This document shows, piece by piece, positions 1 through 8,572 of a DNA stretch of 64,000 nt. This stretch comes from Cytophagaceae bacterium (GTDB lineage Bacteria; Bacteroidota; Bacteroidia; Cytophagales; Flexibacteraceae), in the NCBI GenBank assembly GCA_947458545.1, contig CANGYH010000001.1, forward strand, positions 62,001-126,000, read 5' to 3'. Under the pieces are notes generated by a model, which searched no databases, was not told the DNA's origin, and worked only from the letters and a program-made list of their open reading frames with translations. Both the position numbers and the translations under genes were made by a program. Numbering within the stretch: the first letter of the stretch is position 1; each line of letters starts with the position of its first letter.

Positions 1-992
1 GCCGGGTTTTGCCTAGCAGCCCGGCCTTGCCACAACGTGGGTTTGCCCAGGTTAGGTTGCGCTGCCCGGTGTTGAAGGGCCCTTTGTTTTACGCCTTTTT
101 TAATATGCAGGTGGCCTTTTGGCTGCTGCGGCACCGGCACCGGATGGTGGTAGCTGCCGATGCCGATACGTTGCTGGCCGGGTGGGCTGGGGCCCGCCTA
201 ACGGGGGCCTGGCTTGGTTTTGATGCGCACGAATATTTTTCTGAGTTGCCCGAGGTGGTGCGGCGCCCCTGGGTGCAGGCTGCCTGGCGGTGGATAGAGC
301 GGCGGCTTATACCGCAAACAGACCTTGCCTATACGGTAGGGCCCGCGCTGGCCGAGGTTTTTACCCGCCTCTACGGAAGGCCCTTTGGGGTGGTGCGGAA
401 TGTGCCCCTGGCAGCCGCTTACCAGGGGTTGGAGCGCAGGCCTGTTGCCGGGCGCATCGTCTATACGGGTGCCGTAAACGAGGGCCGCGGGCTAGAGCCC
501 TTGCTGGATGCAATGCGCCAACTGCCGGCACATAGCCTGGTGATATGTGGCGATGGGCCGCTGCTGCCTGCCATGCAGGCGTTGGCCGCCGACCTGGGTG
601 TAGCCAACCGCGTTACGTTTACGGGCCGTCTATCACCCGAGGCGCTGCGGGTGCAATTGGCGCAGGCCTGGATAGGCTTCTCTGCCCTGGAGCCCCAGGG
701 CGAGAGCTACCGCCTAAGCCTGACCAACAAGTTTTTTGACTATGTACAGGCGGGCCTGCCCCAGATTTGCCCAGATCTGCCGGAGTACCAGGCCATTTTA
801 GCGGCGCACCCGGTGGGGATAGCCGTGGCGTGTGCAACCGTGCCCATTGTTGCCGCCATTGGCCGCTTGGGCGATGCGGCCGTTTACCAAGAGCTTGAGG
901 CGGCCTGCCCAGCCGCCGCCAGCCGTTTTTGCTGGGAGCGGGAGCAGGCCGTCTTACAAGCGTTGTTTGCGCCTTACCTAGAGCGAGAGTAG
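1..992 (+). CDS. Glycosyltransferase family 4, 5' end outside window
   Basis: Open from the left edge in frame 3 with no convincing start, so the gene begins upstream and about 330 C-terminal residues are visible. The second Rossmann domain shows the GT4 signature: an ICGDGPL stretch near the middle and a later EPQGESYRLSLTNKFFDY segment with the nucleotide-sugar-binding Glu region. Known members transfer sugars from nucleotide donors in the cytoplasm during polysaccharide or LPS synthesis; the acceptor cannot be read from sequence. Its stop lies 15 bases inside the end of the convergent response-regulator gene. A family 2 glycosyltransferase lies at the other end of the window, but nothing links the two. 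Confidence 0.85.
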   Translation, partial: RVLPSSPALPQRGFAQVRLRCPVLKGPLFYAFFNMQVAFWLLRHRHRMVVAADADTLLAGWAGARLTGAWLGFDAHEYFSELPEVVRRPWVQAAWRWIERRLIPQTDLAYTVGPALAEVFTRLYGRPFGVVRNVPLAAAYQGLERRPVAGRIVYTGAVNEGRGLEPLLDAMRQLPAHSLVICGDGPLLPAMQALAADLGVANRVTFTGRLSPEALRVQLAQAWIGFSALEPQGESYRLSLTNKFFDYVQAGLPQICPDLPEYQAILAAHPVGIAVACATVPIVAAIGRLGDAAVYQELEAACPAAASRFCWEREQAVLQALFAPYLERE

Positions 993-1769
993 CTCTTTGA
1001 ACTTGGAGGCCTGGCGACGGCTTACCTCAATCTTGTCTCCGCCTGCCATTTTGAGCAGTAGGCCTCCCGAGAAGTAAGGCTCAACCTGCTCTACCTTTTG
1101 CAGGTTGACCATGTGCTTGCGGTTGGCGCGGAAGAAGTGTGCCGGGTCTAGCCGCTCTTCTAACGCGTTGAGCGAGCGCAAGATCATAGGCTTGCCTTGG
1201 TCTGAGTGCAGGCGGACGTAGTTGCCGATAGACTCGAAGATGCGCACCTGCCCCAGGCGCAGGTAAAAGAATTTCTCGCCGTCTTTGATGAAAACGTGAT
1301 CGTCGGGGCCCAGGATTTTGTCTCGGCTTGGGTGTGGCAGTGCAGGTGCCTCGTAATCTTCTTCCTCGTCGTTGTCGGCATTGTTTGCTGGCTCGTCGGG
1401 CCTGGCGGCTGGGGTGGCTTGGTCTTCCAGTTTCTCTATGGCCAGTTTTAGCCTTTGCGGATCTACGGGCTTAAGCAGGTAATCGGTGGCTGCAAACTCA
1501 AAGGCCTTGATGGCGTACTGGTCGTAGGCGGTAGTGAAGATTACTTGAGGCCGTGCCTCGCCCAAGGCTTGCAACACCTCGAAGCCGTTTTTGCCCGGCA
1601 TCTGAATGTCTAGAAAGACAAGGTCTGGCTGGGTGCGCTGGATCAGATCTACGGCGGCATTGCCGTTGTCGGCCTCATCTATGATGGTGATGTTGGGATA
1701 GCCAGCCAGCAGGCGGCGCAGTTCGGTGCGGGCCAGGCGTTCGTCGTCAATCAGTAAGGCTTTCATCAT
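978..1769 (-). CDS. LytTR-family response regulator
   Basis: 263 residues. An N-terminal receiver domain (about residues 3-118) has acidic residues DDE near the start, phospho-acceptor Asp54 in FLDIQMPG and Lys100 in LLKPVD. An acidic linker (about 120-150) leads to a C-terminal LytTR DNA-binding domain with the typical FFRANRKHMVNL stretch. It would bind DNA once phosphorylated by the sensor kinase encoded 39 bases upstream on the same strand. Two ATGs lie in tandem at the start; either may be used. The 3' end overlaps the convergent glycosyltransferase by 15 bases. Target genes cannot be inferred. Confidence 0.93.
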   Translation of the reverse strand: MMKALLIDDERLARTELRRLLAGYPNITIIDEADNGNAAVDLIQRTQPDLVFLDIQMPGKNGFEVLQALGEARPQVIFTTAYDQYAIKAFEFAATDYLLKPVDPQRLKLAIEKLEDQATPAARPDEPANNADNDEEEDYEAPALPHPSRDKILGPDDHVFIKDGEKFFYLRLGQVRIFESIGNYVRLHSDQGKPMILRSLNALEERLDPAHFFRANRKHMVNLQKVEQVEPYFSGGLLLKMAGGDKIEVSRRQASKFKELLSL

Positions 1770-1808
1770 GGTGCCAGGTAGGTTTGGAAGAGGTTCGGGT
1801 ACGGAGGG

Positions 1809-2888
1809 TTAAAGTGTGGTATAAGCAGGTTGCAGCACGGCAGGCCATACGGCCCGGGCAACTACCCGCCCCGGCCCCGCCTGGAATATATCGAACTGCG
1901 CCTGCTGGCCGAACATCCACTGCAGGCGCAGGCGCGTATTGGCAAGACCAAAGCCACCGTCGGGCCTGAAGGGCGTGCCAACAAGCTCACCGCTGTTTTC
2001 AATCTCCAGGCAGAGCTGCCCGTCTTGGATGTCTGCGCGCAGTTGTAGGCCACCACCTTCAATCGTTTTAGAGATGCCGTGCTTGATGGCATTTTCCACA
2101 AGGGTCTGCACCATCATCGTAGGCACTTGCACCTCCAAGGCCTCGTTGCTGATGCAGATTTCGTATTGGAGGCGGTCTTCGTAGCGCAGCTTTTCTAGCT
2201 CCAGGTAGTCGTGTACGGTTCGAAGTTCTTCTGCCAAGGTAACGGAGCGGTGCCTGTCAGAAATGAGAAACCCCCGCAGCAAGTGGCTGAGTTGGGTGAT
2301 GGATTGCTGGGCCTTGGCAGGGTCTTCTGCCACCAGGGCACGTATAGAGTTGAGGGCGTTGAAGACAAAGTGCGGGTTCATCTGGCTCTTTAGGCGGGCC
2401 AGTTCAGACTCGCGCAAGGTTTGCTCGGCGCGCAGGCGCACAATTTCCTCGTGCCGGTAATTGCGGAAGGCATAGACGGCGCCGTAGATCAGCGTCCAGA
2501 TTAAAAAGACGATGGTGGTGTTTACCCAGATGCTGAAAAGGGCCAGCCAGTCTTGCTGCGCTTGGATGACTGTGCCCGTGGCCATGGCCCATAGGGCGAT
2601 GGCACCTACCAGGGCCGCGGCCATGGCGCCATTGAGTGCTACCACTACCAAGGCCAGTTGCCACACCGGCAGCTTGAGCAATTGCCGCTGCTTAACGACG
2701 AGCCTGAAGGCATGGGTTAAACCCAAACCCCCTGCGCAAAACGCCAGGATAGGCGCAGCAAGGCTGTTGTTGTCGGCCGCAAGCTCCTCGTCTAGCAAAA
2801 AGAAGACGAGTGATATCAGCGCCAGGGTTGCCCAGCCGCTGATTTGCAAGAGCCAATAGAGCCGAGCCCGGCTAAGGTGTGCTATCAT
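1809..2888 (-). CDS. LytS-type sensor histidine kinase
   Basis: 359 residues. Four hydrophobic segments fill residues about 10-140, followed by a short coiled linker and a His_kinase (PF06580-type) domain. The phospho-acceptor is His173 in QMNPHFVFNALN, and the ATP-binding N box reads LVENAIKHG. A glycine-rich GFGLANTRLRL segment closes the HATPase domain. No periplasmic sensor domain is visible, so the stimulus is probably sensed in or at the membrane. It lies 39 bases before the LytTR regulator in the same direction, and the two form a typical two-component pair. No good -7 box was found upstream of the ATG. Confidence 0.93.
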   Translation of the reverse strand: MIAHLSRARLYWLLQISGWATLALISLVFFLLDEELAADNNSLAAPILAFCAGGLGLTHAFRLVVKQRQLLKLPVWQLALVVVALNGAMAAALVGAIALWAMATGTVIQAQQDWLALFSIWVNTTIVFLIWTLIYGAVYAFRNYRHEEIVRLRAEQTLRESELARLKSQMNPHFVFNALNSIRALVAEDPAKAQQSITQLSHLLRGFLISDRHRSVTLAEELRTVHDYLELEKLRYEDRLQYEICISNEALEVQVPTMMVQTLVENAIKHGISKTIEGGGLQLRADIQDGQLCLEIENSGELVGTPFRPDGGFGLANTRLRLQWMFGQQAQFDIFQAGPGRVVARAVWPAVLQPAYTTL

Positions 2889-2948
2889 CGTGAAACGTCC
2901 GTATGGCGAGGGCAGGTAATTGCCATACCCGGCGCATCTGGGGCGAAT

Positions 2949-4397
2949 CTAAACCCGCCTGGTTACTGGCACAACCTCACTTTGGATAAGCGGAAGATGC
3001 AGGGGTTGGTCGGTGGTAGCGGGGGTAGGGGCCAGGGCTTTGGCCAGCACAACCGTTACGTCGTCGGGCAGGTCTGGCGTTGCTTGCCATTGGTTGCCCT
3101 CGGCCATCAGGTCTTCGATATCGGCGCCAAGGTCTGTGCCTGCCAATTGGCGGAAACGGTTGCTGATCTGCTCCCAGCCGAGCATTTTCTGCTGTGCATC
3201 AAACCGCTCTGAGAGGCCGTCAGAAAATGCCAGCAGGTTGTCTCCGGGTGCGAGCCTGGCCTCGGCCTCGGGGTAGCTGGTTGTTTCTGCCAGAAAACCG
3301 ATGAATGGCCCCGGGCCCGTCAGGCGCTCGACGGCCCCGCTGGCCCGTTTTACCAATACGGGAGGCATACCGCTGGCCACAATCCGCACTTTGCCGGGGG
3401 TTAGCTCTAGCAAGATAAGGCCCATGTAGGTGCCTTTTAGCCCAAGCCCTTGCAGGCCCAGGCTCACCTCTCTGAAAACGCCTGCTAGGCCCGCCTGGCC
3501 TGCCATACGCTGAAAAACGGCCTTGGCCGCCGCCACCACAATGGCGGCCTGCATACCATGCCCCGTGGCATCGCCCACGGCCACTATGACGTGGCCTGGC
3601 GCCAGCACCTTGTAGTCGAAGTAGTCTCCGCCGACCTCTTGGCACGTTTGCATGCGGGCCTCAAGCTCCCAGCCGTTGAGCAGCAGGCGGTTGCTTGGGA
3701 TGATGGACTGTTGCAGCTCGCGGGCTTGGGCAAGCTCGGCGCTTTTGCGCGTCAGCTCTTTAGAGACGATGGCCCGGCTGTCGAAAAGCTCTAGGTTTTT
3801 CTCTACCAGGCGCCCTCTGGCGGCAGCGTCTGCCAGCGTTTGCTGGCCAAGCCTTGCAGCAAAAACGCTGCACAACATGGCTTGGGCAAATGCAATGGTA
3901 AAGTGGAAGAACAGCTTGGCATAGCCCACGCTGGCATCCTCAAAAAAGAAGACCTGCCAACCCTGGTTGTGTAGCACGGCAAAGGTGATGTGCTGCAAAA
4001 TGATAAGCACCACGCCCGGCAGGATAGACCGCCTGTCTTGATAGACAACCATGGCTGTGGTGCTGGTAAAGAAGAAGAAGTGCATCTCTGCCAGGCCGTG
4101 CATCTGGTAGATGTGCAACACCACAAACATCTGCAAGGCGATGCCTGCCATTATCCGGGTGATGAGCTGGCCCGGAAAAAGCCATGCAGTGCCGAAAAAG
4201 AGCAGGTCTGCACAGAGGATGGCAGGTAGCGTAACGTTCCACGTTTGGTACCCAAAGGCCAGCCCGAGGCCCATAAGGGTATGTGCCAACAGCCAATACC
4301 GCATGATGGTGTCTCCCCTGAGGTACACCTTTGCCATGGCGCGGTCTTGCAGCGATGATGCCTTTAACAATCGCCGCACCCGGGCAGATAGAGCCAT
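2949..4397 (-). CDS. Membrane-anchored SpoIIE/PP2C-type phosphatase
   Basis: 482 residues. Residues about 30-180 contain five or six hydrophobic segments with many histidines (His95, His100, Glu104, His106, His136, His143, His165). A helical linker (about 185-235) follows, then a SpoIIE catalytic domain with GGDYFD (257-262) and GDATGHG (275-281), the metal-binding aspartates of PPM phosphatases. Such enzymes dephosphorylate STAS anti-anti-sigma factors in partner-switching pathways. The membrane part resembles N-terminal domains I recall from some chemoreceptors and GGDEF proteins, possibly metal- or haem-binding; that is inference. No STAS gene is adjacent. A separate RsbW-like ATPase is encoded at 8056-8505. 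Confidence 0.88.
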   Translation of the reverse strand: MALSARVRRLLKASSLQDRAMAKVYLRGDTIMRYWLLAHTLMGLGLAFGYQTWNVTLPAILCADLLFFGTAWLFPGQLITRIMAGIALQMFVVLHIYQMHGLAEMHFFFFTSTTAMVVYQDRRSILPGVVLIILQHITFAVLHNQGWQVFFFEDASVGYAKLFFHFTIAFAQAMLCSVFAARLGQQTLADAAARGRLVEKNLELFDSRAIVSKELTRKSAELAQARELQQSIIPSNRLLLNGWELEARMQTCQEVGGDYFDYKVLAPGHVIVAVGDATGHGMQAAIVVAAAKAVFQRMAGQAGLAGVFREVSLGLQGLGLKGTYMGLILLELTPGKVRIVASGMPPVLVKRASGAVERLTGPGPFIGFLAETTSYPEAEARLAPGDNLLAFSDGLSERFDAQQKMLGWEQISNRFRQLAGTDLGADIEDLMAEGNQWQATPDLPDDVTVVLAKALAPTPATTDQPLHLPLIQSEVVPVTRRV

Positions 4398-4424
4398 TGA
4401 CGCTTTATACGGATTAAAGAGTGG

Positions 4425-5009
4425 TTAGGTTTCCGCTTTGCGCTGCAAAGTGGGCAAAAGGCAACCGTATACCGGCCCTTTTGGTTTGCGCACGTTGCCA
4501 CGCGCGTAGAAATCTTTTAATGCCTGGGCCACAAAGGCAGTTTGGGCATCGTTGCAGAAGCGCGCGCGGTTGTAGCTGCCGGTGTAAAGCACTTGGCCGC
4601 CAGGGCCCACGAGCACAGCCTGCGGGGTGCAATATATGCCCATAGAGCGGGCCAGCGTCTCTGACGTATCTACCACGGGCCTTAGATGCGCACGGGTTTC
4701 AGGATCTGCCTCGGCACTTACGGCCACCACTGTGAGGCGGCCTTGGTATTGTTGGGCCAGGGCTTCAACCTCTGGCCAGACAAAGCGAGAGCATGGGCAG
4801 GTGGGGCTGTAAAAGTGGTACAGCACCAACTGAGGGGCCGCTTTGCTTAGGCGAGCGGGCGTTTTAGGATAGCCGGCCGGGCGGGGGCGCTCGGCCGTCA
4901 GCTTCCAATCGTTTTGATAGAAGACATAGCCAAAGCAGCCCAGGCACAGCGTTGCCAGGCAAGCAAAGGCCAGCCATCTTAAAAAATCTACGGGTTGGCG
5001 CGGGGGCAT
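4425..5009 (-). CDS. Membrane-anchored thioredoxin-fold protein with CPC motif
   Basis: 194 residues. One N-terminal hydrophobic segment (about 10-31) anchors a periplasmic thioredoxin-like domain. The usual CxxC is replaced by SPTCPCSRF, with Cys71 and Cys73 separated by one residue; further cysteines occur in YCTPQ, FCNDA and the C-terminal YGC. The cis-proline loop is recognisable (YCTPQAVLV). It resembles redoxin-like proteins of Bacteroidota and Proteobacteria (DUF6436-like, from memory). The substrate is unknown. It lies 37 bases downstream of another thioredoxin-fold lipoprotein-sized gene, so co-transcription is likely. Confidence 0.7.
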   Translation of the reverse strand: MPPRQPVDFLRWLAFACLATLCLGCFGYVFYQNDWKLTAERPRPAGYPKTPARLSKAAPQLVLYHFYSPTCPCSRFVWPEVEALAQQYQGRLTVVAVSAEADPETRAHLRPVVDTSETLARSMGIYCTPQAVLVGPGGQVLYTGSYNRARFCNDAQTAFVAQALKDFYARGNVRKPKGPVYGCLLPTLQRKAET

Positions 5010-5046
5010 AGTGGGTAGGCCTACGCCTATTAAGCATAGCCTACGG

Positions 5047-6507
5047 CTATAAACGCTTACGGATTTTTTCCGTTTCGTCTATAAACTGCCCGAGCTTGTC
5101 TGCAGGTACGCGCTTGCCGATAATTTTACGCTCTTTGTCTATTACGTAAATAACAGGGAAGCTGTACACGTCCCAATAGTTGCGGAAGTCTACAACGGTA
5201 TCTGTATCAAAGGTATTGATGCAGCTTAGCTTGTGCTTGCGCACAAACTGTTTCCAGTCTTTGGGGTTGCGTTCGGCACAGGCGGCTATCATCTCTACGC
5301 CTTTTGCTTTGTAATCTTTATAGAAGTGGTCGTTGATTTCGGGCACTTCTTTTTGGCAGTGCCCACAGTTGGGGTCGTAGAAAACGACGATGGTGTATTT
5401 GTTTTTAGCGGCCACCTCGTGCAGGCTGATGGGCATACCGGTAGTGTCTCGCATGATGAGGCGGGGGGCGGCTTTGCCAATCAGCAGTGGGTCTAGGATT
5501 TTGACGCGGTCGGCAATTTTTTTGCGGGTGCTAGAGTCTATCCAGTCTGCCCGGCCGCTCAGGTAGTAGCGCTTGGCCAGATGTACAAATACGGCATCCA
5601 TGCCCATATAAGGGCTAGTTTCGTAGGTGTTGCTCAACATCCAGAGCAAGTAGCGGAACACCTCTTTGTTGCTGGCCGCGGCTTTGTCTAGCACCACATT
5701 GGTCGACTTGTTGATGGAGTCTGGCTCGGGCACGGTGAGGTTGTCCATATAGTACTTCACCTTGCCATGTAGAATGGGCGTGCGCAGCAGCCGCGCGTCA
5801 GAGAAGTCGATGTTGTCGAAGTAGTGGGCGCGGTTGTCGTAAAACTTGTAGGCAGAGTCTGGCCTGCCGTTTTTGGCTAGCGGCGGCTCTGGGCGCTTGG
5901 GGTCTGTCAGGGCGCGGAGCAGGGTTGCTATAAAGGTGCCCGGGTGCTTATCTGCCAATTGGCGGCGGTAGTCGGCCAGGGCATCTTCTTTGTCTTTAAT
6001 CTCTTTGCGCAGGCGCTCTGCCTCTGGCTTGTTGTCTTTGGCGGCTTTCAGTTGGGTGGCCAGGCCGTTTATCTCTGCCCCGCGCTTGGCCACGTATTGG
6101 ATATAGTCATTAAAGACGGCGTTCTCTTTGCTGCCCGAGAATTTAACGTCCTCCGTCAGCCGGCCTGTGTCGGTCTCTACGCTAAAGCTGGGCTCGTTGA
6201 CGATGATTTCGAAATACTTGCGGTTGGGCAGCACCACCATGTAAATGCCTCCGTCTAGCGTCTCGCGCCCGGTAAAGACCATTTTGCCGTTGCCATCTAC
6301 CTTGGCGGTATCTGCCAGGTATTGCTTGTCGCCCATGTGGTAGGCCAGAAAGCAGGTGGTGTCTCGCAGGCCGTGGATGGTAATCTGGTATCGGTAGGCG
6401 TCTTTGGCACCGGCCTGGGCGGCTTTGGTTTGCCCTTTCTTTTGAGCAATGGCAGGTAGGCTTAGGCTGCCGGCAGCCAGCACCAGCATCAGGAGCAAGA
6501 AGCGCAT
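5047..6507 (-). CDS. TlpA-like thiol-disulfide protein with DUF4369/DUF5106-like domains
   Basis: 486 residues with a signal peptide (first ~21 residues, ending AIAQ). The N-terminal part resembles DUF4369 (GLRDTTCFLAYHMGDKQYLADT), a long charged helical middle follows, and a C-terminal thioredoxin domain carries Cys381-Gly-His-Cys384 in NCGHCQKEVPEI and a cis-proline segment FPVIYVID. This three-part architecture is common in periplasmic TlpA-family proteins of Bacteroidota, which reduce or shuffle disulfides of envelope proteins. The natural client is unknown. A TTTG-N23-TAATTTTG promoter is seen 66-100 bases upstream. The downstream CPC redoxin probably shares the transcript. Confidence 0.85.
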   Translation of the reverse strand: MRFLLLMLVLAAGSLSLPAIAQKKGQTKAAQAGAKDAYRYQITIHGLRDTTCFLAYHMGDKQYLADTAKVDGNGKMVFTGRETLDGGIYMVVLPNRKYFEIIVNEPSFSVETDTGRLTEDVKFSGSKENAVFNDYIQYVAKRGAEINGLATQLKAAKDNKPEAERLRKEIKDKEDALADYRRQLADKHPGTFIATLLRALTDPKRPEPPLAKNGRPDSAYKFYDNRAHYFDNIDFSDARLLRTPILHGKVKYYMDNLTVPEPDSINKSTNVVLDKAAASNKEVFRYLLWMLSNTYETSPYMGMDAVFVHLAKRYYLSGRADWIDSSTRKKIADRVKILDPLLIGKAAPRLIMRDTTGMPISLHEVAAKNKYTIVVFYDPNCGHCQKEVPEINDHFYKDYKAKGVEMIAACAERNPKDWKQFVRKHKLSCINTFDTDTVVDFRNYWDVYSFPVIYVIDKERKIIGKRVPADKLGQFIDETEKIRKRL

Positions 6508-6572
6508 AGGGTATGGAGGGTAGTAGGCCTTGAGAATGCCCGTTGAGCAGCAGCCTTGGTTGGGCCCTTTTG

Positions 6573-6607
6573 CAAAATTACCGCAGGTAGGGTGTGGTTA
6601 GCACAAA
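6573..6607 (-). promoter_or_regulatory. Promoter of the thioredoxin-fold gene pair
   Basis: Reading the minus strand, TTTG at 6607-6604 is followed after 23 bases by TAATTTTG at 6580-6573, an exact match to the Bacteroidota -7 consensus TAnnTTTG. Transcription would start about 60 bases before the ATG at 6507. Confidence 0.55.
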
Positions 6608-6730
6608 TGCACCAATAAAGGCCGTAACACAGCTTGCTAAAATTCGTTAACCCCCATTGCCAAAGGCTGGCAGCTGTATGCCCGCCGCTTGGCGATTCCA
6701 ATCCAAACCACCCAAACTACCTCATCTGAC

Positions 6731-7642
6731 ATGAACCACCCAAACGAGGGCCAAATGGCCCTGGGCCGGATAACCGGTGTTTTTCCCAATCGCGATGCTG
6801 CCGAGCAGGTCTTTGATGCTATCCGCGACAGAGGATACGACAAAGGCGACATCGATATCTTGATGAGCCAAGAAACCCGCGACCGTGACTATGGCCAAAC
6901 CGATGCCAGCGACCGCTCTGAGCTGGGAGATAAGGCCATGGAAGGTGCTGGCGTAGGATCGGCCATAGGTGGCACCATCGGCGCGGTGGTTGGTGCCATT
7001 GCCGCCATAGGCACCAGCCTGATCGTACCCGGCCTTGGCTTGGTGGTAGCAGGCCCCGTGGCTGCTGCATTGGCAGGAGCCGGCGCCGGCGGCCTAACGG
7101 GCGGTCTGCTGGGGGCGCTCATCGGCAGCGGTATCCCCGAGGATGAGGCTAAAGACTACGAAGAGCAGCTCAAGCAAGGCGGCACGGCCATAGCCGTAAC
7201 GCCGAGGTCATCAGAGGATGCGCGCTTTATCCGCGATTTGTTTGAGCGCCATGCCACCAACGGCAGCGTTTTCGACAGCCATCTGCGGGCAAACGACCCC
7301 GACTACGACAGCAGCCATACAGAAGGATACCACCCCCGCCAACAGGGTGGCAGCTTCCGCACCCGCCGCATGGGCGACCATGGCTGGCAAAGCGGCCAGC
7401 AGCAACACGGCGGCAGCGGTATGCAAGAGCAAAACACCGACTGGGGTAGCACCGGTGCCGGCACAAGCTCTATGGGATCGGGCATGGGTACCGGCAGTCT
7501 GGGCGGCCATGGTGGCTCTACCAGCCATGTGCCCGGCGTAACGGGCGAAACCTACCAGGGCAGCGGCCAGTCTGGCTCTGGGCTGACGGGCGGTACGCCC
7601 CCTGGCACAGACCGCAACGACAGGACGATACGCGTCGAATAA
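6731..7642 (+). CDS. General-stress-protein-17M-like protein with glycine zipper and Gly/Ser tail
   Basis: 303 residues from the ATG at 6731; an earlier TTG exists but the conserved part begins just after this ATG. Residues about 8-55 resemble the YflT/GSP17M domain (FPNRDAAEQVFDAIRDRGY). A long Gly/Ala-rich hydrophobic stretch (about 75-140) forms two glycine-zipper hairpins, followed by a small alpha/beta segment and a Gly/Ser/Gln/His-rich disordered tail of about 110 residues. Proteins of this class are induced by stress or desiccation in other bacteria; the molecular role is unknown. It stands alone, divergent from the thioredoxin-fold operon. The tail composition is like that of the secreted proteins at 34-35 kb, but there is no signal peptide. 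Confidence 0.65.
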   Translation: MNHPNEGQMALGRITGVFPNRDAAEQVFDAIRDRGYDKGDIDILMSQETRDRDYGQTDASDRSELGDKAMEGAGVGSAIGGTIGAVVGAIAAIGTSLIVPGLGLVVAGPVAAALAGAGAGGLTGGLLGALIGSGIPEDEAKDYEEQLKQGGTAIAVTPRSSEDARFIRDLFERHATNGSVFDSHLRANDPDYDSSHTEGYHPRQQGGSFRTRRMGDHGWQSGQQQHGGSGMQEQNTDWGSTGAGTSSMGSGMGTGSLGGHGGSTSHVPGVTGETYQGSGQSGSGLTGGTPPGTDRNDRTIRVE

Positions 7643-7750
7643 GGCAAGGGCCGCTCAGGCTGCGACGATTAAAGCAAGAAGTGCCGGAATTAACGGCGCT
7701 TCTTTGCTGTTTTCTTATTACCAAACCTTAGTACCTAATCTATTCTCATT

Positions 7751-8059
7751 ATGCCTACTGTTGCGGTTAGCCAGGCTGCCTTCAACAGGCTGCCCATTGG
7801 CCAAAAGCTTGATTTATTACAGCAGCGTGCTGTTTTGCTGTCGGCCCGTGTAAAGAAGGGTTTTGTCATTCTGCTTTATGGCCTTGACGGTTACTACGTT
7901 GAACTATGGCAACGCTACGATACCCGCATCTGCGAGGTGCGGGCGGTGATGAGCTTTAGCAGCCAGGCCGGCCTGTTGCCCTACAAGCGTGTGCGCCAAG
8001 CGGGGAGGGGTAGCTACATCTTACGGTCGTACGATGCTGTGCAGCCCAAGATAAGCTAA
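7751..8059 (+). CDS. Small conserved hypothetical protein
   Basis: 102 residues, basic, no signal peptide. The central segment FVILLYGLDGYYVELWQ predicts beta strands followed by a polar loop, and the end (LLPYKRVRQ) is basic. From memory, short proteins of this shape are found in Hymenobacter-like bacteria, but no function is known. The ATG at 7751 has no Shine-Dalgarno. Its stop codon shares two bases with the stop of the convergent RsbW-like gene (CTAA, 8056-8059). Confidence 0.6.
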   Translation: MPTVAVSQAAFNRLPIGQKLDLLQQRAVLLSARVKKGFVILLYGLDGYYVELWQRYDTRICEVRAVMSFSSQAGLLPYKRVRQAGRGSYILRSYDAVQPKIS

Positions 8060-8505
8060 CCCTGCCCTGCGGCCCGCGCACCCCGGAGGCGTTTGGCCAG
8101 GATGCAGACATTGAGCCCGTCTTCTCTAAAATAGCCCATCTGCATTTGCATACGGCTGATGAGGCGTAGGCCTAGCCCGCCGTTTTGCCCCTTGCGGATG
8201 ATTTCTGAGATAGCCTCGGGCTCGAAGCCGGTCGGGTCGAAGGGTTCGCCTGCGTAGGTGATGCGGGCCTCGGCCCGGGCGGCATACTGCCTGAACTCTA
8301 TGGAGATGGAGCCGCCGCCGCGCATTATGGCTGGGCGCTGGTCAGCATGCTCGATGATATTGGCGCATAGCTCATCTACCGCCATGATGAACTGGTATCC
8401 GTCTCGGCTAGTGGCCAAAGGCCCAAGCTGTACCCGTAGCCACTGGCGGATTTGGGGCAGGGCATGCTCGGCTGCGTCGAAAAGGTGATGGCTACGTTCT
8501 GCCAT
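8056..8505 (-). CDS. RsbW-like ATP-binding protein (anti-sigma or serine kinase type)
   Basis: 149 residues from the ATG at 8505; an in-frame opening further upstream lacks domain homology and would overlap the lipid kinase gene. It is a single HATPase_c domain of the RsbW/SpoIIAB type, with N box VDELCANIIEHA, a PFDPTGF segment and the glycine-rich lid GQNGGLGLRLI. In partner-switching systems such kinases bind a sigma factor or other partner and phosphorylate a STAS protein, reversed by SpoIIE-type phosphatases such as the one at 2949-4397. No STAS protein or sigma factor is in the window. It follows the lipid kinase by 67 bases. Confidence 0.85.
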   Translation of the reverse strand: MAERSHHLFDAAEHALPQIRQWLRVQLGPLATSRDGYQFIMAVDELCANIIEHADQRPAIMRGGGSISIEFRQYAARAEARITYAGEPFDPTGFEPEAISEIIRKGQNGGLGLRLISRMQMQMGYFREDGLNVCILAKRLRGARAAGQG

Positions 8506-8572
8506 GGATGGCGCTGCCCAGGGCCTTTGTGCCGTAGGGTAGGTAGGGGCTGGCAAGAGAAGGTGGGTAAAC

